A program made the translations under genes and the position numbers. Source: Streptomyces sp. NBC_01571 (GTDB lineage: Bacteria > Actinomycetota > Actinomycetes > Streptomycetales > Streptomycetaceae). From it: DNA of 64,000 nucleotides. Below are positions 38,088-46,573 of this stretch, in pieces. The notes beneath the pieces were generated by a model that worked only from the letters and a program-made list of their open reading frames with translations, searched no databases and was not told the DNA's origin. Each line of letters begins with the position of its first letter. Within the stretch, counting starts at the first letter, position 1. The DNA is taken from NCBI RefSeq assembly GCF_026339875.1, contig NZ_JAPEPZ010000001.1, positions 6,014,001-6,078,000 on the forward strand. Reading direction: 5' to 3'.

Positions 38088-38546
38088 TCAGATGTTGAGG
38101 TGGTGTGCGCGCCGGATGGCGGCCTCCCACACGCCGCGTACCTGGGCTCCGGTGTGGGAGTCGTTCCAGGAGGGGATCGACTCCCACTGGTTGCCGTGCT
38201 GGTTGTGGGCTTCGTCCAGGAGGAGGTTCCCGGCGTCGCGGTAGGCGGCGTTGCGGGCTCCGGCCGCTGCTCGCAGCGCGCCGATGGAGCAGCGGGCGCC
38301 CTCGGTGTGGATGAGCCTGTGTTTGGCCCAGCCGTGGGTGTCGAGGAAGGTGAGGGCGTCGGTGAGGGTTTTCTCGACCGGGCCGGGCCGGTGCACGGGC
38401 GGGGCGGCGAGGATGACGGAAACCGGTGCGGGAGCGGCGGGGACCGCTGGGGCGACGGGTTCCGGGGCGGGGTCGAGGAGTTGGAATGCCTGCGTGTACA
38501 GGTCCGGGTCGATGGGGGTGAAGTGGGGTGCGGTGCGGGTGTTCAT
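38088..38546 (-). CDS. DUF6197-like protein
   Basis: The 152-residue protein has a Pro/Ala-rich first half and a helical second half: TLTDALTFLDTHGWAKHRLIHTEGARCSIGALRAAAGARNAAYRDAGNLLLDEAHN. The pattern L-x3-GW...G..C..GAL resembles DUF6197, a family I recall from Streptomyces mobile elements. It overlaps the end of traB by four bases (ATGA), so it is part of the transfer operon. Its function is unknown. Confidence 0.6.
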   Translation of the reverse strand: MNTRTAPHFTPIDPDLYTQAFQLLDPAPEPVAPAVPAAPAPVSVILAAPPVHRPGPVEKTLTDALTFLDTHGWAKHRLIHTEGARCSIGALRAAAGARNAAYRDAGNLLLDEAHNQHGNQWESIPSWNDSHTGAQVRGVWEAAIRRAHHLNI

Positions 38547-40702
38547 GCTGCCCTCCACAGGCCGTTCTCGTTGGTTACCTCGTCCCGCTTCTTCAGCTCG
38601 GACAGGCGCGGCTTGACGTGTTTCGCGGATGTGCCCAGCTTTCGGGCGATGGTCTCGGCGGTCATGGGGATGGATTCCTGTCGCAGGAGTTCGAGGATGC
38701 GAGGCTTGATCAGCTCCTGTCCGTCGGAAGGGGCGGCGGGGTCGGTCTGGGCCCGCTGTTGCGGAACAGGCGGTCCCTGCTGTGCTGCGGTGAGGAGGTC
38801 GGCGAGGCTGCCGACCAGGTTCTTGCCGCGCTGGTCGACCATCGGGGTCTGTGTGATTGCCTCCCGGTGGTGCCAGGCGTCGCAGTCTTCGACGGTGACG
38901 GGCGGCAAGTTCCCGGCGAGGGAGGCGGGTGGCACGTCCAGGTGCAGGGAGCGGAACTGGAGGGCCTGGGAGCCGGGGGTGAGGAGGTAGCCGAGGCCGA
39001 ACGTGCCGTCCTCGGGGCCGGCGGCGGCTTCGGTGTCCAGGCCGCTCATGTCCCGGTCGGCGACTTTCTGGTACTGGCCGGGCCACGAGGAAGGAATCCT
39101 CGACAGGTCGATGCCCTCCGCCCCTTCGACCGCGTTCGCTCCGACCAGGGAGCCCTGGCCCTTCGCGCAGCGCAGGAACACGGCGCCGCCGCCGATGAGG
39201 AGCTGGGAGCGGATGACCGTGGAGTTACCGAGGTCTTCGGCAAGCGGCGTCTGGGTGGCCAGGACCACGCCGATACCCCTCTTCAGGGACCGGCGGGTCA
39301 GCTGCTCCACGATCGCTTTGGCCTCCGCGTGGTACGGCGAGGAGGTCGAGAGCAGCATGTGCGCTTCGTCGATGACGATCAGGATCAGCGGGTCGGTGAA
39401 GGGAAAGGCGGGGGAGCGGTAGCGGGCTTCGCGGTCGAGCATCATCGCGTAGGCCAGCCGAAGGGCGCACATCGCTTCGTCCAGGCCGTCCCCGCAGTAC
39501 GCGGCCAAGCGCGCTCCGGCGATGGTGCCGGCCTGCGGGGAGGACAGGATCACCGCGATGCTGGACTTGTGGGCGGAGAGGAGGACTTGTTCGAGGCATC
39601 CGGATTTTCCGGAGCGGGAGCCGCCGACGAGGTAGAGGTGGCGGGCGCCGGAGCCGGGCTGGGCGAGGGGGACGAGGGCTGCGCGTGCGTCGATGTAGGT
39701 GCCCAGGCGGATGTATCCGCGTGAGTCCATGGACAGTTCGTCCGCGACCGAGGAGAGCATCGTGCCGTGCATCAGCGCGTGTTCCTTCATCACGCGCACC
39801 CCCATCTGTGAGGGCTTGTCGGTGGGGGCGAGGGCGATCTGGATGGTCTCCAGGTCGAGGTTGCCCGCGAGGTCTTGGAGGTTGACGGTCCCGATCGCCT
39901 TGCGGTCGCGGGTGGCGATCCCTTCCCAGTCCAGGGGCCCGTCGTAGCGGGTGAGGGCCAGGGTGGTGCCGGGCATCGCTCCTTCCGGGATGGCGACGTG
40001 CGCGGCCCACAGCTGCTCGGGAGTCGTGGGGGCGCCGGCCGCGATCTCCGGCGCTGCGGTCGCCTTCTTGAGGTGGACGGTGACGGGCAGCGCGTTCGGC
40101 GCGTAGTGCTTCGGGTCGCCCATCTCGACCTGGGAGACGGGGATCTGGTAGACGGCCGCGATGTCGGCGGCCTTCACCCGGACCTGCTGGCCCTGGGGCA
40201 GCGTGATGATCCCGGTGAACGACACATGCTCGTCCCCGGCGTCGAGGGCCAGGTGCGCGAGGCCGGCCCCGGCCTGGATCAGCTTGCGGCCCTCGGTCTG
40301 GGTGGGCCCGGAGATGAACTCCTTCCACCAGGCGGTGATGAGCTGCTCCTGCGAGGACTGCCCCGCCGCCACCGCCGTGGTCGTGGTGGCGAGCGCGGCG
40401 GGCAGTTCGCCGGCGGTGTTGCGGTGGTGGGCCAGGACGGCCGCCCCGGCCGGTACGGCGAGCCCGAGAGCGAACAGCGGGTTCATGCCGGTCGCGAGGA
40501 CCTGGTGAGCGGCTATGCCGCAGCCGGTGGCGGTGATTCCGCAGGCGATCAGGGAGCGCAGGGCGGGGGCGGAGGCGTTGATGGCCCACGCCCCTGCTCC
40601 GGCCGCTCCGGCGGCGATAGCGGACCAGGGGCCGGCGGTGAGCGCTCCCACGGCGAGAGCGGCGGGCGCGTACTGGATGAACTGTGCTCGGGTCGGCCCC
40701 AT
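38543..40702 (-). CDS. traB: TraB/FtsK-type DNA translocase (conjugal transfer)
   Basis: The 719-residue protein is the single conjugation pump of the element. N-terminal helices around residues 8-40 and 48-92 anchor it in the membrane. The motor domain has Walker A GGSRSGKS (360-367) and Walker B LILIVIDEAHML (D445 and E446), then VLATQTPLAED as an FtsK-like sensor. The last 60 residues form a winged helix (TAETIARKLGTSAKHVKPRLSELKK) equivalent to the gamma domain that reads short repeats in the clt locus. TraB hexamers move double-stranded DNA between mycelia. It overlaps the DUF6197-like gene. Confidence 0.9.
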   Translation of the reverse strand: MGPTRAQFIQYAPAALAVGALTAGPWSAIAAGAAGAGAWAINASAPALRSLIACGITATGCGIAAHQVLATGMNPLFALGLAVPAGAAVLAHHRNTAGELPAALATTTTAVAAGQSSQEQLITAWWKEFISGPTQTEGRKLIQAGAGLAHLALDAGDEHVSFTGIITLPQGQQVRVKAADIAAVYQIPVSQVEMGDPKHYAPNALPVTVHLKKATAAPEIAAGAPTTPEQLWAAHVAIPEGAMPGTTLALTRYDGPLDWEGIATRDRKAIGTVNLQDLAGNLDLETIQIALAPTDKPSQMGVRVMKEHALMHGTMLSSVADELSMDSRGYIRLGTYIDARAALVPLAQPGSGARHLYLVGGSRSGKSGCLEQVLLSAHKSSIAVILSSPQAGTIAGARLAAYCGDGLDEAMCALRLAYAMMLDREARYRSPAFPFTDPLILIVIDEAHMLLSTSSPYHAEAKAIVEQLTRRSLKRGIGVVLATQTPLAEDLGNSTVIRSQLLIGGGAVFLRCAKGQGSLVGANAVEGAEGIDLSRIPSSWPGQYQKVADRDMSGLDTEAAAGPEDGTFGLGYLLTPGSQALQFRSLHLDVPPASLAGNLPPVTVEDCDAWHHREAITQTPMVDQRGKNLVGSLADLLTAAQQGPPVPQQRAQTDPAAPSDGQELIKPRILELLRQESIPMTAETIARKLGTSAKHVKPRLSELKKRDEVTNENGLWRAA

Positions 40703-40714
40703 GGCCCTGTCTCC

Positions 40715-41107
40715 TTAACTCTGGGTGTAGAAGGCGGCGTCGGCCATGTCGACGGGTGAGGTGTCCACCGCGTCGGCGATACCCCCGTGGTCGGACTCGA
40801 CGGTCGTCTTCGCGTCGTCGGCGGCTGCGGCCGCGCTGTCCGCCGCGGAGGTGTAGGCGCCTGCCGCTTCCTTGGCGCCGGTCATGGCGAGGGCGGCGTC
40901 CGCGAACTCGGCGGTGGTGGCGGTATCGACGGCCAGCGCCTTCATCGTCTCGGAGGCGTCCTGCATCTGCTCCGCGCTGTCGTCGACATCGGAGGCGAGG
41001 GTGGTGACGGTCTCGGCGTGGACGTGGACCTGGTGGGTGAGCCAGGCGAGCTTGACGCGCAGGGCCGCGTAGGTCGCGGCGTCCTTGAGGGATTCGGTGG
41101 CAGACAT
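40715..41107 (-). CDS. Ala/Asp-rich coiled-coil protein
   Basis: The 130-residue protein, MSATESLKDAATYAALRVKLAWLTHQVHVHAETV, is an almost continuous run of Ala, Asp, Glu, Thr and Val with heptad spacing, typical of a long helical bundle. No signal peptide or catalytic motif is seen. It starts 12 bases after traB ends upstream in transcription order, with the 326-residue gene before it, so it belongs to the transfer operon. It may be a spread protein or a partner of TraB. Confidence 0.6.
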   Translation of the reverse strand: MSATESLKDAATYAALRVKLAWLTHQVHVHAETVTTLASDVDDSAEQMQDASETMKALAVDTATTAEFADAALAMTGAKEAAGAYTSAADSAAAAADDAKTTVESDHGGIADAVDTSPVDMADAAFYTQS

Positions 41108-41123
41108 GGGGGCTGCTCCTCTT

Positions 41124-42104
41124 CTATCGGGCGTTGTAGAAGTCGCGTTCGGCGGGCGTGGTCAGCGGGGAGTCGGCGACGGCCCGGAAGATCTGGCCGT
41201 GGCGGACTTCGGCGTTCGCGGAGGCGGTGCGGCATGCTTCCTCGCCGCCCTGGATCTGGTCGTGGAGCTTCTTGGCGGCGGCGGCCTGGAGGTCGAGTTG
41301 TTCCTTGAGGTGTTCGCACTTGCCGATGAGGTTTTCGCCGACGCCCTTCTCCGTGATCTCGGCGATCAGCACGTCGCAGTCCGCCGCGAGCTGCGTGGAT
41401 TCGTCCACGAGTTCCAGGCAGGTCTCGGAGCTGGACTGGCACAGGGTGGCGGCGCCTTCGGCGAGGTCGATGACCTGTGTGAGGGTGATGACCTCACCGC
41501 CGCTGTAGGTGCGGCTCTTCCCGCTGGCGGTGGTGACGTGGACGCCTTTGTCGTCGACGGTCGCGGTGTGCGGAACGGGCGGGTTGGGCTGCATCGCGGG
41601 GTCCTTCCTGATGCGGTCGGGGAGCGTGACGGTGCGGGGCGCAGGAACGGTGCCGGGCGGCGGGATCGTCGGCGCCGGCGCAGAAGCGGCAGGCGCGGCG
41701 GCAGGCGGAGGTGGAGTGGTGGGAGGCGTGGTGGGCTTTTGTGGCGGGGCTGCCGGGGGTGTGGTGGGCTTCGGCGGCACGGTGACGCCGGGGGTGGTCC
41801 CGGAGGGCCCCGAAGGAGGCGTGGCGGGAGACGAACCGGAAGGCTTGGTGCCCGGTTTCTTCAGGTAGGCGGAACGCCACCCGTCACGCAGGCCGCCAGC
41901 CAAGTGGGCACCCGCGAGCAGCCCGTAATGCGTTTTCGCTGCCGCGTTGTAGGAGGCGTTTCGGAAGGTGTCCGGTGCCCTGGTCGGCTCCCATTTGGCT
42001 TTCGGTTTCGGCGGGGGTTTCTTGATTCCCGCCTGCTCGTATTTTCCGTGTGTGTTGTCGACGCCGACGAGGTAGGTGATGGCAAGGAGAATGAGGAGTT
42101 CCAC
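41124..42104 (-). CDS. Pro/Thr-rich membrane-anchored transfer protein
   Basis: The 326-residue protein has a short N-terminal hydrophobic helix (MELLILLAITYLVGV). A basic Pro/Lys stretch and a long Pro/Thr/Ala-rich linker (about 90-170, TTPPAAPPQKPTTPP) follow. The C-terminal helical domain (residues 210-326) has several cysteines and heptads. It may cross the cell wall region from a membrane anchor. It lies upstream of traB in transcription and downstream of a 98-bp inverted repeat structure. No family is recognised; spread (Spd) proteins of AICEs look similar in composition. Confidence 0.6.
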   Translation of the reverse strand: MELLILLAITYLVGVDNTHGKYEQAGIKKPPPKPKAKWEPTRAPDTFRNASYNAAAKTHYGLLAGAHLAGGLRDGWRSAYLKKPGTKPSGSSPATPPSGPSGTTPGVTVPPKPTTPPAAPPQKPTTPPTTPPPPAAAPAASAPAPTIPPPGTVPAPRTVTLPDRIRKDPAMQPNPPVPHTATVDDKGVHVTTASGKSRTYSGGEVITLTQVIDLAEGAATLCQSSSETCLELVDESTQLAADCDVLIAEITEKGVGENLIGKCEHLKEQLDLQAAAAKKLHDQIQGGEEACRTASANAEVRHGQIFRAVADSPLTTPAERDFYNAR

Positions 42105-42139
42105 GAGCCTCCTTCCGTGACACTGTGTAGTTGTCGGGG

Positions 42140-42237
42140 GGTTACCGGTTACCGGTTACAGGCCCTGTGGACGCCGGTCGGGCCGCTCAGAGCGGGGTGA
42201 GGCGGTGTCTGTGGCCTGTAACCGGTAACCGGTAACC
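42140..42237. repeat. 25-bp perfect inverted repeat built on GGTTACC (candidate clt or operator)
   Basis: The left arm (42140-42164) and right arm (42213-42237) are exact 25-base reverse complements, separated by 48 bases. Each arm holds a 7-bp tandem, GTTACCG, about 2.7 times. It sits in a non-coding gap between two leftward transfer genes. TraB proteins recognise short tandem repeats in the clt locus, so this could be that site; a promoter-operator for the downstream genes is the alternative. Confidence 0.65.
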
Positions 42238-42251
42238 GAGCGGATGCTTGC

Positions 42252-42467
42252 CTAGCGTGACGAGCCGATGTCGCTGACTGTGTCGTTCGCCGTGCTGAAG
42301 ACCGATTCGAGGGTGCTGCGGATCTCGTCACTGAACGGTGTGTACGGCAGGAAGATCCCGGAGACGATCAGCATCACGCAGATCACCATCTGCTTTCCCT
42401 TGGTCTTCTTGAAGGTGAAGAACAGGGCCCAGCAGAACAGGGCCAGGGCGAAAAACTGGAGCGTCAT
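42252..42467 (-). CDS. Small membrane protein of the transfer region
   Basis: The 71-residue protein, MTLQFFALALFCWALFFTFKK, has two hydrophobic helices (about 3-20 and 28-42), and an acidic tail FSDEIRSTLESVFSTANDTV. It starts two bases after the stop of the 204-residue gene at 42469, so the two are co-translated. It is probably an SpdB-like spread protein. No stronger family hit can be made by eye. Confidence 0.6.
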   Translation of the reverse strand: MTLQFFALALFCWALFFTFKKTKGKQMVICVMLIVSGIFLPYTPFSDEIRSTLESVFSTANDTVSDIGSSR

Positions 42468-42468
42468 C

Positions 42469-43083
42469 TCACGCACCCTTCTCGAAGGTGAATCCCTTGT
42501 TGTTCGCGGGGCTGACCGCACTGGAACCGGAGTTGGAACCGGAGGAGACGGAGAGCTTCTTGTAGGCGAGAAGGCCACCGCCGCCGACGAGAGCCACCCA
42601 CAGCCAGGGGCTGGAGGTGATGCCGCCGCCGGTGGGCTCCTGCGTCTTGGGGGCCGCACCGCCGAGGGTCGGGGCGTCGCACGCGGGGATCTTCGCGACG
42701 TCGTACGAGGCCGCCTTGGCGACCGCCGCCGCCCGGATCTTCATGCACTCCCGGTAGACGGCCATCTCCCGCTCGTACAGGGTCTTGGCCGCGGCTTCCT
42801 CGGTCTGCGCCCGCCGCTTGTCGGCCTCTACCTCGACCAGGGCGTTCGCGGCCTTCTCCTTGGCCCGCGCACGGTCCTGGGCGGCCTCCTCGCCCTGCAT
42901 GCCGGTGACGGCAACGACCGTGCCGCACACCGCGAGGACGGCGATCGTGCCGCACACGGCGAGGGCAGCTGTGTTGCGGCGGACCCCACCGAGTTTGACG
43001 GACAACTTGGATGACGTGCTGGGCTTCTCTGGGGCCTCGGGGCCTATACGCGTGAACTCCTTGTCCCAATCGATTCCGGACAT
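42469..43083 (-). CDS. Membrane-spanning spread-type protein with coiled coil
   Basis: The 204-residue protein has a soluble N-terminus, MSGIDWDKEFTRIGPEAPEKPS, then a hydrophobic helix (about 40-62, AALAVCGTIAVLAVCGTVVAV). A long Ala/Glu/Arg-rich coiled coil lies at about 65-120, and a second hydrophobic helix near residue 165 is followed by a Ser/Asn/Gly tail. AAGGAG lies upstream of ATG 43083. The layout is typical of AICE spread proteins that sit in the septal membrane with TraB. Confidence 0.65.
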   Translation of the reverse strand: MSGIDWDKEFTRIGPEAPEKPSTSSKLSVKLGGVRRNTAALAVCGTIAVLAVCGTVVAVTGMQGEEAAQDRARAKEKAANALVEVEADKRRAQTEEAAAKTLYEREMAVYRECMKIRAAAVAKAASYDVAKIPACDAPTLGGAAPKTQEPTGGGITSSPWLWVALVGGGGLLAYKKLSVSSGSNSGSSAVSPANNKGFTFEKGA

Positions 43084-43190
43084 GACGGTTACTCCTTCGA
43101 ATATGTGGGCCGTGCAGCATTCGGGGAAGTCGTGGCAAGCGCTGCCGCCGCCACGCAACGTGCGGATCAAGAGGGGCCTGCCAACGGTGG

Positions 43191-43532
43191 TCAGGCGGCG
43201 CCCTGTTCGTCGTCGGGATAGGCACAGGGCACACACATGCCGAGGGAGGTGGGGATGACGTATCCGGCATCCCGCTCGCACTCCGGGCAGGTGCGCCGCG
43301 CGGTGTTGGCTTTGGCCAAGGCCGCCCATTTCGCCGGTGTCATCGGTCGGACCGGTTTGGCCTCGTCGATCTCGTAGAGGTAGGCGACCAGCGGGCCGCG
43401 GCGCCGCCGGGGCCGTTCGAGTTGCGCGGCGACGTCCTGTCCGCCGGGCCGCAATCCGCGCGCTTTGAGTTGCCGGATGGTCGCCAAGCCGTCCGGAGCG
43501 AGGTGCCACGGATAGGTCGGGATGCTCGCCAT
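43191..43532 (-). CDS. RRQRL-motif zinc-binding protein
   Basis: The 113-residue protein contains YPWHLAPDGLATIRQLKARGLRPGGQDVAAQLERPRRRRGPLVAYLYEIDEAKPVRPMTPAKWAALAKAN, followed by CPECERDAGYVIPTSLGMCVPC. I recall this as the RRQRL motif-containing zinc-binding family, common in Streptomyces AICEs. The four cysteines (CPEC and CVPC) should bind zinc. It starts five bases after the stop of the DUF2637 gene and is co-transcribed with it. Its role in transfer is unknown. Confidence 0.8.
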   Translation of the reverse strand: MASIPTYPWHLAPDGLATIRQLKARGLRPGGQDVAAQLERPRRRRGPLVAYLYEIDEAKPVRPMTPAKWAALAKANTARRTCPECERDAGYVIPTSLGMCVPCAYPDDEQGAA

Positions 43533-43536
43533 GGCG

Positions 43537-45138
43537 TCAGGCGGTGCTCAGTGCGCGCGGTTGCGCGGCAAGCTGCGCGGCGCGCGCGGAACGGAAGTCC
43601 CGCAGCCAGTTCCGCGCGTTTCCGGGGTCCACGCCGAAGCGCTCGGCAAGATCAGCGGCGGTCGGTTCGACCGGCTGCGGGCTGTTCACGGCGTGCAGGT
43701 AGTGCGTCCAGCCGTCCTGCTTCGCGGGCGACTTCCACACCGTCTCCCCGCCCTCGGTGGCTCCCTCGGGGGCCTGCGGGTCGAGTCCGGCGAGGTCTCC
43801 GCACAGCCGCTCATACAGCGTCCGTGCTTCCGCGATCTGGCCGTTGAGCTGCGCCAGCGCGTCCGTACGGGACTGGTAGGCGTTCTGTGCGCGCTGGGCT
43901 TCTGCGGTGAGACTGTCGATCTTCTGCCGGTGGGCGTTCTCGGCTGCCTGGGCTTGCTGGACGAGTGCCGCCACGCGCTGCCGCGCGGCTTCTTCGTCCT
44001 GCCGCGCGCCGTCCGCGCGCTGCCGCGCAGCGTCCTCGATCTGCCGCGCGGCAGCCGCGCGCCCGTTCGCGTCGTTGCCCTGCGCCAGCAGCGCGGCCTG
44101 CTCCTCGCGGACCCGTTCGAGTTCGCTGTGCGCGGCGGTGAGTTCGTCTGCCGCGCGCTGCCGCGCGTTCTCTGCTTCCTGCCGCGCGGCTTCCGCGCGC
44201 TGCCGCGCGCCTTCGGCCTGCTCTGCCAGCGTGGAAGCCGTCTGCCGTTCCACGGCCGGTGTCACTGCGAGATCCTCGATCAGCCTCAGCACGTCGCCGG
44301 GGCGCCGGTAGTCGAGGGTGGCGACGTCGTCCGCGCGGGTCAGTGCGGCCAGCCGGCGGGCCAGCGCGAGTGCCTGCTCCCGGTCGGTCGCCACGTCCGC
44401 ACGATCCAAGGCTTTCTGTGCCTTGCGGCGCCAGCGCCGTACCCGCCGCGGCCTGCCCCCGTCCAGGGCCAGGCGCAGCCGGTAGACGCGCAGCGCAGCC
44501 CGCTGCACGAGAGCGGCGCGTGCGATCGCTGAGGACGATGTGCGGGCGTCCAGTCCGAGCAGGGCGAACAGTTCAGCCCAGGCGTGCTGCCACAGCAGTG
44601 CCACCAGACGAGCCGGTCCCGGCCGGCCGTTGTCGTCGTCCTGAGCGGGCTTGGGGTGGTGGAGCTTGCTGCGGAGCTGGAGTTCGATCAGCCATGCCGC
44701 GAGTGCGGGCACCGCGGCGAGGACGGGCCGTGACCACCAGTTCGGGGCGTGCACGGCGTTCATGGCCGCGGAGAAGCTGACCAGCATCCATGCGGTGCGG
44801 TGCATCAGCCGTAGTTGCGGTGTCCAGCCCGCCTGCGGATCGGCCGCCCGGTACATCATGACCAGCAGCGTCATCTCAGCCGCGTCGAACACCGCGATCA
44901 GCCCTACGGCCAGCTCCGGGGGCAGGGCGCTGGTGTCGGTGGCGAAGCCCCACAGACCGTGCACGCTCACCGCGACACCGCCCAGGGCGACGACGGCTTG
45001 CGGGCCGATGCCGGACAGCCACGACGACTTCCGCAGTTGCCCTACACCCCAGGCCAGCAGGGCGAGCACGATAACGGCGCCGGCCAGGGGCACCGCCCAC
45101 GGCACGCCCGCGGGAAGGTCAGGAAGCCAGGACGGCAT
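43537..45138 (-). CDS. DUF2637 / SpdB2-like membrane protein with long coiled coil
   Basis: The 533-residue protein has four hydrophobic helices in the first 165 residues. Sequence such as VALGGVAVSVHGLWGFAT and FDAAEMTLLVMMYRAAD identifies the DUF2637 group of AICE spread proteins. A soluble domain follows, then a long coiled coil (about 315-440) made of repeated ARQRAE/ARQEAE units; at the DNA level it is built on a recurring CTGCCGCGCG. The C-terminus has a helix-turn-helix-like stretch, TAADLAERFGVDPGNARNWLRDFRSARAAQ, that could bind DNA or TraB. It overlaps the next upstream gene by 20 bases. Confidence 0.75.
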   Translation of the reverse strand: MPSWLPDLPAGVPWAVPLAGAVIVLALLAWGVGQLRKSSWLSGIGPQAVVALGGVAVSVHGLWGFATDTSALPPELAVGLIAVFDAAEMTLLVMMYRAADPQAGWTPQLRLMHRTAWMLVSFSAAMNAVHAPNWWSRPVLAAVPALAAWLIELQLRSKLHHPKPAQDDDNGRPGPARLVALLWQHAWAELFALLGLDARTSSSAIARAALVQRAALRVYRLRLALDGGRPRRVRRWRRKAQKALDRADVATDREQALALARRLAALTRADDVATLDYRRPGDVLRLIEDLAVTPAVERQTASTLAEQAEGARQRAEAARQEAENARQRAADELTAAHSELERVREEQAALLAQGNDANGRAAAARQIEDAARQRADGARQDEEAARQRVAALVQQAQAAENAHRQKIDSLTAEAQRAQNAYQSRTDALAQLNGQIAEARTLYERLCGDLAGLDPQAPEGATEGGETVWKSPAKQDGWTHYLHAVNSPQPVEPTAADLAERFGVDPGNARNWLRDFRSARAAQLAAQPRALSTA

Positions 45139-45463
45139 CACCGCCTCCTTCCCGCGCCGGGATGGGGACGTCGCCGTAGCCGACCAACTCCAGCTCAGCG
45201 CCCGCATAGGAGCCGAACGCGCACAGGACATGCCGCACACCATTGGCCTGCGCGCGGCAGGTCACGGTCTCCGGGGCGATCCCCAGCGCATCCCGCCAGG
45301 CCTCAAAGTCCGGCAGGCCCTCATGGAGCGAGAGCGTCAACCGGTCCGGATAGACCGGCGACACGTGCAGATGCGGCGCGGGCAGGAACCCGAAATCCGT
45401 GGCCAGCAACCGCAGGGCCCGCATCGGGACGGTGAGCCCGTCCAGCATCAGCGTCTCGTTCAT
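45119..45463 (-). CDS. Hypothetical protein of the transfer operon (114 residues)
   Basis: The protein begins MNETLMLDGLTVPMRALRLLATDFGFLPAPHLHVSPVYPDRLTLSLHEGL and continues as a compact alternating alpha/beta protein. It overlaps the gene at 45460 by four bases (ATGA) and the DUF2637 gene by 20 bases. I do not recognise a family. Tight overlap on both sides supports it being a real gene. Confidence 0.65.
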   Translation of the reverse strand: MNETLMLDGLTVPMRALRLLATDFGFLPAPHLHVSPVYPDRLTLSLHEGLPDFEAWRDALGIAPETVTCRAQANGVRHVLCAFGSYAGAELELVGYGDVPIPAREGGGDAVLAS

Positions 45464-45765
45464 GCCGCCACCGCAGCCCGCGCCGTGTCCTGCCGGACCT
45501 GCCGCCGCGTCCGCGAGCGGCGCCCCGGCCGCGCCACCGGGGACCCGAGCGGACTCGTGCGCAGCAGGTGAGCGGCGTAGGCCGCGGCCTGCGGGTCGGA
45601 CTCGCGCAGCTCCATGAGGACCTCGCGGGCCACGTCCAGCCGCGCCATACGCTCAAGCTCCGATTCCCGGCCGGGGCCGGTGAACAATTCCAGGTCGATA
45701 CCGAACGCCAGCTCCGCGAACTCAGCAGGCGTAACAGCCTCATGACCAGCAACGATGTACTTCAT
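45460..45765 (-). CDS. Hypothetical protein (101 residues), basic C-terminus
   Basis: The protein, MKYIVAGHEAVTPAEFAELAFGIDLELFTG, has a helical middle (AREVLMELRESDPQAAAYAAHLLR). A very basic end (RPGRRSRTRRQVRQDTARAA) could bind DNA or another nucleic acid. ATG 45765 has GGAACC upstream. A strong hairpin at 45803-45832 separates it from the 52-residue gene, so it may be the first gene of its own transcript or be read through. No family recognised. Confidence 0.6.
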   Translation of the reverse strand: MKYIVAGHEAVTPAEFAELAFGIDLELFTGPGRESELERMARLDVAREVLMELRESDPQAAAYAAHLLRTSPLGSPVARPGRRSRTRRQVRQDTARAAVAA

Positions 45766-45802
45766 GGGTCGTGGTTCCTTAGCTCTGGAACGGCCCAAAA
45801 CA

Positions 45803-45832
45803 GCGCCCCCGGAGTTGCTGCTCCGGGGGCGC
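45803..45832 (-). terminator. Hairpin between the 101-residue and 52-residue genes
   Basis: GCGCCCCCGGAG and CTCCGGGGGCGC form a perfect 12-bp stem with a six-base loop, downstream of the 52-residue gene. It could stop, or attenuate, leftward transcription into the transfer operon. Confidence 0.65.
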
Positions 45833-45855
45833 GCGCCGTTAGGGATGGGGGAAGG

Positions 45856-46014
45856 TCAGCGCTTCTTCTTCGGGGTGACGCCGTGCGTGCTGTCCAGCTC
45901 CGCGGCGGCGTCCTTGCACGTGCCGGCCGCGATGCGGTCGTAGACCTTCTGGCTCTTCTCGACGCTCTCCGGGGTGGTCAGGTCGGGCGACTGCTGCGAC
46001 TTCTTGCCGAACAT
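45856..46014 (-). CDS. Small protein (52 residues) at the head of the leftward operon
   Basis: The sequence MFGKKSQQSPDLTTPESVEKSQKVYDRIAAGTCKDAAAELDSTHGVTPKKKR is rich in Lys, Ser and Glu, with one cysteine and a basic end. It is the first coding sequence after the long leader and the promoter at about 46600. Codon use and start position are reasonable, though its size makes it less certain. No family is recognised. Confidence 0.55.
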   Translation of the reverse strand: MFGKKSQQSPDLTTPESVEKSQKVYDRIAAGTCKDAAAELDSTHGVTPKKKR

Positions 46015-46573
46015 GCGGGCTCCTGACGAGTCGTAGGGATGGGCCCGGCCGGATGCTTCCGGCCCCGGCTCCCTGCCACCCCGCCCGTACACACCCTGTG
46101 GAAAACGGGCTGGACGGGCGGGGGAGGCAGCCGGCCGCAGGGCGAGAGCACTGCGGTGGCGGACATCGGCTTCACCGGCCCTGCCTTTGCGTGGCGGGCC
46201 GGTCCCGAGCCGGTGAATCGGGTGCGTCATCGTCACTGCTCTGACGCCAGCAGGCGGCCTGCACGAGTCGGTGCAGGGTGGCGTGCCGCCGACGACGTCA
46301 CCCGGTCGTCACGGGGGCGGTCTCACTCTTGCCGCCACGTGCGTTGGGGCCCCGCTGCACTTCCCCCACACCCAAAAGCCCAGGTGGCGCCTGCCAGGCG
46401 CGTAGGGGGGAGACGACGTCCACCACGGCGGTTTGCCCCCGGACCCTCGCCCTAGGCACCTACCGCGACCGCCGACTCCGCGTCAGCCCCGCACGATCAC
46501 TGTTCAGTTCTCAACAAAACGGCCGCTTCCTTCGTACTCGCCCCGCGGGACCCGCGGTGCTTTCCTCCGGGCA

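Noticed and set aside
38543..40702. A chromosomal FtsK
   Set aside because: It lacks the long FtsK N-terminus, is surrounded by AICE transfer genes, and ends in a TraB-like winged helix.
46039..46455. A plus-strand open frame of 138 codons in the element control region
   Set aside because: The composition is Pro/Arg-rich as expected for a shadow frame, no ribosome binding site is seen, and no family is recognisable.
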